Source: an uncultured Eubacteriales bacterium
Lineage (GTDB): Bacteria > Bacillota > Clostridia > Oscillospirales > UMGS1783
Reading direction: 5' to 3'
Length of the DNA stretch: 9,949 nt
NCBI GenBank assembly: GCA_905209135.1
Contig: CAJLRT010000031.1
Location: forward strand, 1-9,949
Under the pieces are notes generated by a model that made no database searches, was not told the DNA's origin, and worked only from the letters and a program-made list of their open reading frames with translations. Made by a program: the position numbers and the translations under genes. Positions 5,974-9,949 of the stretch are shown here, one piece after another (within the stretch, counting starts at the first letter, position 1; each line of letters opens with the position of its first letter).

Positions 5974-7454
5974 TATTCCGCCTCTTCCTCCGGCGCCGGC
6001 GGCGCCTTCTTGGGCAGGACGATCGTCACTTTCGTGCCCCTGCCGAGCTCGCTCTCGATTACCAGCGTGCCGCCGTGCAGGCGCACGATTTCGTCCGCCA
6101 CGGCCAGGCCCAGCCCGGTCCCGCGCTTGGAGGAGGTGCCTTTGAAGAATTTCTCCTTGATATGCGGCAGCTCGTCGGCCGGGATGCCCTCGCCCGCGTC
6201 CTCGATGCAGACGGCGGCGTGGGTGGCTGTCTCCACGATGGAGATTTTGATGGTGGTGTCCTCGCTGGAATGCTTGATGGCGTTGTCGAGAATATTGATA
6301 AATACCTGGTTGAGCCGGTCGGCGTCGCCCAGGACGACGATGTTGATGTCCTCCGGTACGTTGAACTGCAGCGCAATGCGCGCCTTGGCGGCGCGTTCGC
6401 GCATGATGAGGATTACCTGCTCCACCTCCGCGTACAGGTCCACGTTTTCCATCATGACGCGCATGCGCCCGCTCTGGATACGGGAGAAGTCCAGCAGTTC
6501 CTCTACCATGTGGGACAGGCGTTCCACCTCGTCGTTGACGACGGACAGGCCGCGCATGACCGTGCTGCGGTCGCTGACGGGGTCGCACAGGGCCATGGTT
6601 TCGCTCCAGCCCTTGATGGCGGTCAGCGGCGTGCGCAGTTCATGCGAGATGGAGGAGATGAAGTCGTTTTTCATCTTGTCGTTCTCGGCCAGCTCCGCGG
6701 CCATGTTGTTGATGGAGTCGCACAGGTCGCCGACCTCGTCGCGGTACTGGTTGTCGATCCGGGCGCTCATATCCCCTTTCGCGATGCGGTTGGCCGTCTC
6801 GGTGATCCGCTGCAGGGGCGATACGATGCCGCCGATAAAATAGTAGTTGGTTGTAAAGACGAACAGGATGATGCCAAGGCAAATGGCCATGGTGGTAAAC
6901 ACGAGCACCCACACATGGCTGTTGACCGCTTCCAGCGAGGTGAGCAGCCGCAGCACGCCGACCGTGTCCCCGTTTACGTCGAGGATGGGCACGCTCGCCG
7001 CCATGATGCGCTCGTTCGTGCCGGGGTTGCGGCCGTTGTACACGCCCGTATTCCCCGTGCCCAGCGCTGTGAGAAAGTCGCTCGAGGCGGACGCGCCGTC
7101 CTGCCCGATGGCGTAGCCGATACTCGTGTACAGGCACTCGCCCTCCGGGGTCAGGATCTGCAGTTCCATCAGGTTCTGGTCCTTAAAATAATCGGCCGCC
7201 CAGGTGTAGGTGAGGTATGTGTAGTTGTTCTGCTGCAGGTTCAGGTTGTAGTTGAGAATCATCTCCTCCGCTTTCTGCGTCAGGTAGTTCTCAACCGTTT
7301 TGTGATAATAGGAAAAGATGACGGCGCTGATCGTGAGCTCAAACCCGACCAGGATCAGTACGATTACGCCGAATACGCTGGTAATCCAGCGCACGGTGAT
7401 TCTGGGCAGCCGCTTCTTCACGCCGGTGTTCCCCTTTCCGGATTTGCTGTGCAC
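5973..7454 (-). CDS. Sensor histidine kinase with Cache-like extracytoplasmic sensor and HAMP domain
   Basis: This is a 493-residue membrane-bound kinase of a two-component system. It has TM1 at about 23-49 and an extracytoplasmic region at about 50-180. The latter ends in IMAASVPILDVNGDTVGVLR (150-169), a pattern like single-Cache sensors. TM2 is at about 182-206 and HAMP at about 207-260. The dimerisation/phosphoacceptor segment SISHELRTPLTAIKGW has the phosphorylated His at 271. The ATPase has its N-box NILDNAIKH (387-395), G1 DAGEGIP (419-425) and G2 GTGLGLAV (445-452). All kinase motifs are intact and WalK/PhoR-like. The start is GTG at 7454, with GGAGG (7468-7464) 9 nt upstream inside the response regulator gene. 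The gap to that gene is 4 nt, and they are a cognate pair. The ligand is unknown. Confidence 0.95.
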   Translation of the reverse strand: MHSKSGKGNTGVKKRLPRITVRWITSVFGVIVLILVGFELTISAVIFSYYHKTVENYLTQKAEEMILNYNLNLQQNNYTYLTYTWAADYFKDQNLMELQILTPEGECLYTSIGYAIGQDGASASSDFLTALGTGNTGVYNGRNPGTNERIMAASVPILDVNGDTVGVLRLLTSLEAVNSHVWVLVFTTMAICLGIILFVFTTNYYFIGGIVSPLQRITETANRIAKGDMSARIDNQYRDEVGDLCDSINNMAAELAENDKMKNDFISSISHELRTPLTAIKGWSETMALCDPVSDRSTVMRGLSVVNDEVERLSHMVEELLDFSRIQSGRMRVMMENVDLYAEVEQVILIMRERAAKARIALQFNVPEDINIVVLGDADRLNQVFINILDNAIKHSSEDTTIKISIVETATHAAVCIEDAGEGIPADELPHIKEKFFKGTSSKRGTGLGLAVADEIVRLHGGTLVIESELGRGTKVTIVLPKKAPPAPEEEAE

Positions 7455-7458
7455 AGGA

Positions 7459-8148
7459 CTATTCCTCCGTCCATTTATAGCCGAAGCCCCAGAGCGTTGT
7501 GATATATTTCGGCTCCGACGGCGTATCCTCGATCTTCATGCGCAGCCGGCGCATGTTCACATCCACCGTTTTTTCCTCGCTGCTGCTGTCGTCGCCCCAG
7601 ACCTTGTTGAGGAGCATGGCGCGGGACAACGCGACGTTCTTGTTTTCCAGAAATACTTTCATGAGCATAAACTCGACCTGGGTGAGCTCGATCGGGATAT
7701 TGTCCTTGGTGCAGGTTCTGCTCACAAGGTCCAGCGCGAACGGGCCGGAGCGGTAGACCTTCCCCTCGTCGCGCTTGGAGAAGGACAGGCGGCGGTAGAG
7801 CGCGTCCACCCGCGCCAGCAGCTCGCTGGGCGAAAAGGGCTTGGTGATATAGTCGTCCGCGCCGGACATGAAGCCGGTCACTTTGTCCGACTCCTGCGTC
7901 TTTGCCGTCAGCAGGATGATGCCGAGCTGCGGGTTGGCCGCGCGCATCTGCTTGGACACCTCAAAGCCGTCGATGCCGGGGAGCATGACGTCCAGCAGCG
8001 CGATGTCGGTGTCGCTGTTGGCGCGCAGCAGCTCCAGCGCCGACTCGCCCGTCTCCGCCTCCACGACCGTATACCCCGAACGCCGCAGGTTGATTACTAC
8101 AAATTCGCGTATCGTCGCCTCGTCTTCCAGAACAAGTATCTTTCTCAT
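7459..8148 (-). CDS. OmpR/PhoB-family response regulator
   Basis: This 229-residue DNA-binding regulator pairs with the kinase that follows it. The receiver domain (residues about 1-115) has the acidic pair at E9-D10 in LVLEDE, the phosphoacceptor D53 in LLDVMLPGIDG, the conserved T81 in LLTAK, and K103 in ITKPF. The winged-helix effector domain (about 130-229) shows LTQVEFMLMKVFLENKN, VDVNMRRLRMKIE and the terminal ITTLWGFGYKW, typical of the family. I chose ATG 8148 because GGAG (8161-8158) lies 9 nt upstream. An earlier in-frame ATG at 8163 has no ribosome binding site and would add only MELSR. The lipoprotein gene ends 24 nt upstream, with no terminator between. Confidence 0.95.
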   Translation of the reverse strand: MRKILVLEDEATIREFVVINLRRSGYTVVEAETGESALELLRANSDTDIALLDVMLPGIDGFEVSKQMRAANPQLGIILLTAKTQESDKVTGFMSGADDYITKPFSPSELLARVDALYRRLSFSKRDEGKVYRSGPFALDLVSRTCTKDNIPIELTQVEFMLMKVFLENKNVALSRAMLLNKVWGDDSSSEEKTVDVNMRRLRMKIEDTPSEPKYITTLWGFGYKWTEE

Positions 8149-8172
8149 ACGACTCAACTCCATATTGTAAGT

Positions 8173-9549
8173 TTATTTATATTGGATCCAGTTTTTCCGG
8201 CTGTCCACCACCGTGCCGGCCAGCATCTGCACCTCTTCCGACATGTTGGACGCCATGTTGATGACAAACAGTTTATCCGAGTCCTTTTCGCTGCGCAGCT
8301 CATACCAGTTTCCGAGCTTGAGGCGGTTGGCGAGCTCCTCCTCCGTCATCTGGTAGATGGAAAACATGTGCTGCGCCTGCTCCGATTCGCCCGTGCTGCC
8401 CACATAGTAAAAGTGCATGCTGTTGTCCTTGGCCTGGTAACAGGTCACTTTGCCCACCCATTCGGCCGGCATGATGTAGTAGTAGCCGTAGGCGCTGTTC
8501 ATGATGCAGTAAAAATCGTGCACAAGCGCGGGCAGGGTATTGTCCGGCTCGCTTGCCTTGATATTGAGCATGGACCAGTCGGTCAGCACCAGCATCTTGC
8601 TCCCCTCCTGCGCGGACAGGTTGGGATATGCGGGCAGGCTCCACGACGTAGGAACCTCCACGATGCCGTCCTTGTCTATGTCCAGGCAGGGAAACGACGT
8701 CTCGCGGATGAGCGCGGGGTTGAGCGCGCCGTCCCGCAAATAGGGGTTTGTCAGGCCGGTTTCGTCCCAGAACAAAAACTGCGAGCTCATATTGTTGCCG
8801 CGCTTGATATCCAGAATCACAGCGTACTGCCGAGAGTTGATGCGCGCATACTTGATGTCCTGCACGCCGTCGCCCGCGCCGTCCACCGGGCAGGTCGCGA
8901 CGGCTTTCAGCGTTCCGTCCTGCACCGCCATGATCTTCGCGCTGCCTGTGCCGGCCGTTTTATCCGCTATGTTCAGAATGAATATGAACCGGTTGTCCTT
9001 TTCCTCAAAAAAGCGGCTTTCCGTATATGTCTCCTGAAACAGCGGCGCGCTCTGCGTATCCGGCTGCAGGTCGTACGCGGTGAGGACTTTCGGCGCGGAC
9101 TCGCCCCGGCTCCAGCCGACCAGCAGGTCGTTTACGCCGTTGCCGTCAAAATCCCAAAGGTCAATATAGTCGATTTCCCCGCTCTCGCCCTGGATGTTCT
9201 TCCACTGCTGCCACTGGCCGTCCGCCTGTTCCTTGAACACGGCGATATTCGCCGCGTCCGTATCCGCGCTGGTTTCCGGCTTGTAGAAGATGATAACTTC
9301 GTCTTTGCCGTCGCCGTCCAGATCCGTGAGAATAATGGGCTGGCGCAGGTTCGTCTTCCCGCTTTTCGGGCTCACATACGTGAGGTTGGCGCCCAGCGTT
9401 TCCGTAATCGCGCTCGTCAACTGTTCCTGCATATTGTTCGGCTGCGGCGCGCGCAGCATGGTTTTGACATTGCCGTCGATCAGGTTGCAGCCGCACAGCG
9501 GCAGGCAGACTGCGGCCAGCATCAATACGGCTATGATTCTCTTTCGCAT
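8173..9549 (-). CDS. FG-GAP/VCBS-repeat lipoprotein, first gene of the two-component operon
   Basis: This 458-residue exported protein starts with a lipoprotein signal, MRKRIIAVLMLAAVCLPLCGC. The lipobox is L18-C19-G20-C21, with lipidation expected at C21, so it should be anchored on the outer face of the membrane. Three Asp-rich calcium-type loops typical of FG-GAP/VCBS beta-propeller repeats are visible: DLDGDGKDE (76-84), DFDGNGVND (133-141) and DIDKDGIVE (290-298). The first two are followed by hydrophobic strands (VIIF, LLVGW). The C-terminal roughly 120 residues are not assignable. No enzymatic motif is seen. The start is ATG 9549 with AAGGAGAG (9564-9557) 7 nt upstream; the longer frame to 9621 lacks a ribosome binding site and would bury the signal peptide. 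Position directly before a response regulator and kinase suggests a role in signal input or as an output target, but this is inference. Confidence 0.85.
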   Translation of the reverse strand: MRKRIIAVLMLAAVCLPLCGCNLIDGNVKTMLRAPQPNNMQEQLTSAITETLGANLTYVSPKSGKTNLRQPIILTDLDGDGKDEVIIFYKPETSADTDAANIAVFKEQADGQWQQWKNIQGESGEIDYIDLWDFDGNGVNDLLVGWSRGESAPKVLTAYDLQPDTQSAPLFQETYTESRFFEEKDNRFIFILNIADKTAGTGSAKIMAVQDGTLKAVATCPVDGAGDGVQDIKYARINSRQYAVILDIKRGNNMSSQFLFWDETGLTNPYLRDGALNPALIRETSFPCLDIDKDGIVEVPTSWSLPAYPNLSAQEGSKMLVLTDWSMLNIKASEPDNTLPALVHDFYCIMNSAYGYYYIMPAEWVGKVTCYQAKDNSMHFYYVGSTGESEQAQHMFSIYQMTEEELANRLKLGNWYELRSEKDSDKLFVINMASNMSEEVQMLAGTVVDSRKNWIQYK

Positions 9550-9631
9550 GTATGCGCTCTCCTTCCCGCTTCTGTGCGGCGCGGGTGATTTTTTCTTCAT
9601 ATGCGCGTTCAAAAACCACATAGTTAGTATT

Positions 9632-9660
9632 ATTTTAACACACCTGTCCCGCTTTGGGAA
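9632..9660 (-). promoter_or_regulatory. Candidate promoter of the lipoprotein/two-component/prmC operon
   Basis: On the minus strand an extended -10, TGT-TAAAAT (9640-9632, 5/6 in the hexamer), is preceded by TTCCCA (9660-9655, 4/6 to TTGACA) at a 17-nt spacing. The start site would be near 9625, leaving a leader of about 75 nt before the lipoprotein ATG. It is the best candidate in the 188-nt divergent region shared with the tRNA promoter. Confidence 0.5.
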
Positions 9661-9690
9661 GAAAATCTTTTATTTTATTTCGCAAATTGG

Positions 9691-9718
9691 TTGAAATTCT
9701 CCGGAAAGCTGTTATAAT
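9691..9718 (+). promoter_or_regulatory. Extended -10 promoter for tRNA-Gly
   Basis: TTGAAA (9691-9696, 5/6) and TATAAT (9713-9718, 6/6) are 16 nt apart, and TGT just before the -10 completes an extended -10 element. Transcription would start near 9725, about 13 nt before the mature tRNA 5' end at 9738. Confidence 0.85.
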
Positions 9719-9737
9719 ATTGAATAGAAATTCTCGC

Positions 9738-9812
9738 GCGGGAGTAGTTCAGCGGTAGAGCGTCGGCTTCCCAAGCCGAAAGTCGCGGGTTCGAATCCCG
9801 TTTCCCGCTCCA
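9738..9812 (+). tRNA. tRNA-Gly (anticodon CCC)
   Basis: The cloverleaf folds fully. The acceptor stem GCGGGAG pairs with TTCCCGC, with one G-U pair at the base. The D-arm region is GTTCAGCGGTAGAGC. The anticodon stem TCGGC/GCCGA encloses the loop TTCCCAA, giving anticodon CCC. The T-arm is GCGGG-TTCGAAT-CCCGT. The discriminator base is T, as usual for bacterial glycine tRNAs, and CCA is encoded at 9810-9812. It reads the GGG glycine codon. It stands alone with its own promoter and terminator, divergent from the minus-strand operon. Confidence 0.97.
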
Positions 9813-9815
9813 TTG

Positions 9816-9850
9816 CGCCGCAAGCTGTATACAGCTTGCGGCGGTTTTTT
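9816..9850 (+). terminator. Rho-independent terminator of the tRNA-Gly gene
   Basis: A perfect 12-bp inverted repeat CGCCGCAAGCTG/CAGCTTGCGGCG (9816-9827 with 9832-9843) has a TATA loop. It is followed by one G and six T. It begins 3 nt after the tRNA CCA. Confidence 0.95.
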
Positions 9851-9889
9851 ACAAAAGCCGCCGGGGCGGAAAATATCCTTTCATAGCCC

Positions 9890-9925
9890 GTCGGAGCAAG
9901 CGATATGCAGCCTGCTCCGACTTTT
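9890..9925 (+). terminator. Second hairpin with T-tract near the contig end (terminator-like)
   Basis: A 9-bp stem GTCGGAGCA/TGCTCCGAC (9890-9898 with 9913-9921) encloses a 14-nt loop and is followed by TTTT at 9922-9925. On the plus strand it resembles a rho-independent terminator. No gene is visible between it and the tRNA terminator, so it may be a backup terminator, part of a small transcript, or belong to something unseen beyond the window. Confidence 0.5.
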
Positions 9926-9949
9926 ATATGCTTCGCAAAAACAGGGCAT

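Noticed and set aside
5974..6588. Upstream in-frame extension of DUF1385 by about 205 codons
   Set aside because: It lies entirely within the kinase gene in another frame and is rich in Arg/Gly/His; the ATG at 5973 has a ribosome binding site and begins a normal family N terminus.
4891..7502. Overlapping long plus-strand open frames (4891-6843 and 5922-7502)
   Set aside because: Antisense to DUF1385 and the histidine kinase; compositionally biased with no domain content.
7318..9588. 756-codon plus-strand open frame
   Set aside because: Antisense to the response regulator and lipoprotein genes; long only because stop codons are rare in this GC-rich strand.
9550..9621. Upstream start for the lipoprotein (MWFLNAHMKKK)
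   Set aside because: No ribosome binding site, it overlaps the predicted start site, and it would place 24 charged residues before the signal peptide; ATG 9549 has AAGGAGAG at good spacing.
1..9949. CRISPR array, insertion sequence, phage or defence island
   Set aside because: No regularly spaced repeats, terminal inverted repeats, transposase, integrase or nuclease cassette is visible; all gene content is chromosomal housekeeping or sensing.

Overview
This window is the end of an assembled contig, most likely from an uncultured, high-GC member of the Clostridia (Firmicutes). Evidence for the lineage is a DUF378 (YuzA-like) protein, a DUF1385 (YqhQ-like)/prmC gene pair, RNase J, an OmpR/PhoB-type two-component system, strong GGAGG-type ribosome binding sites, and a sugar nucleotidyltransferase fused to a phosphohexomutase-like domain. 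The lineage call is inference; no rRNA or marker phylogeny is available here.

Layout. Bases 1-43 are not genomic: they are an Illumina TruSeq index adapter left at the contig end. Every protein gene lies on the minus strand and reads leftward from about 9640. (i) A six-gene transcription unit runs from 9549 to 3413: an FG-GAP-repeat lipoprotein, a response regulator, a sensor histidine kinase, DUF1385, prmC and an XRE-type regulator. Junctions are short or overlapping (24 nt, 4 nt, 1-nt overlap, 7-nt overlap, 18 nt). It starts at a candidate extended -10 promoter and ends at a strong terminator at 3331-3353. (ii) A two-TM DUF378 protein with its own terminator at 2955-2974. (iii) A 757-residue nucleotidyltransferase/hexapeptide/phosphomannomutase-like fusion. 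(iv) The first 55 codons of RNase J with a TTG start, cut by the adapter, and preceded by a roughly 300-nt leader driven by a near-consensus promoter. On the plus strand, a single tRNA-Gly(CCC) with its own promoter and terminator is divergent from the big operon.

How the parts may work together. The lipoprotein, response regulator and kinase look like one envelope-sensing unit: an anchored extracytoplasmic protein next to a Cache-like sensor kinase. They are joined to DUF1385 and prmC, housekeeping genes that in many Firmicutes sit beside rpmE and prfA instead. No prfA is present; an XRE regulator occupies the place after prmC. The nucleotidyltransferase fusion probably makes an NDP-sugar for cell-surface glycans, and its mutase half lacks the recognisable catalytic serine. 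I see no CRISPR array, insertion sequence, phage or defence module. The most unusual items are the gene order of the long operon, the kinase-linked FG-GAP lipoprotein, and the degenerate mutase domain.
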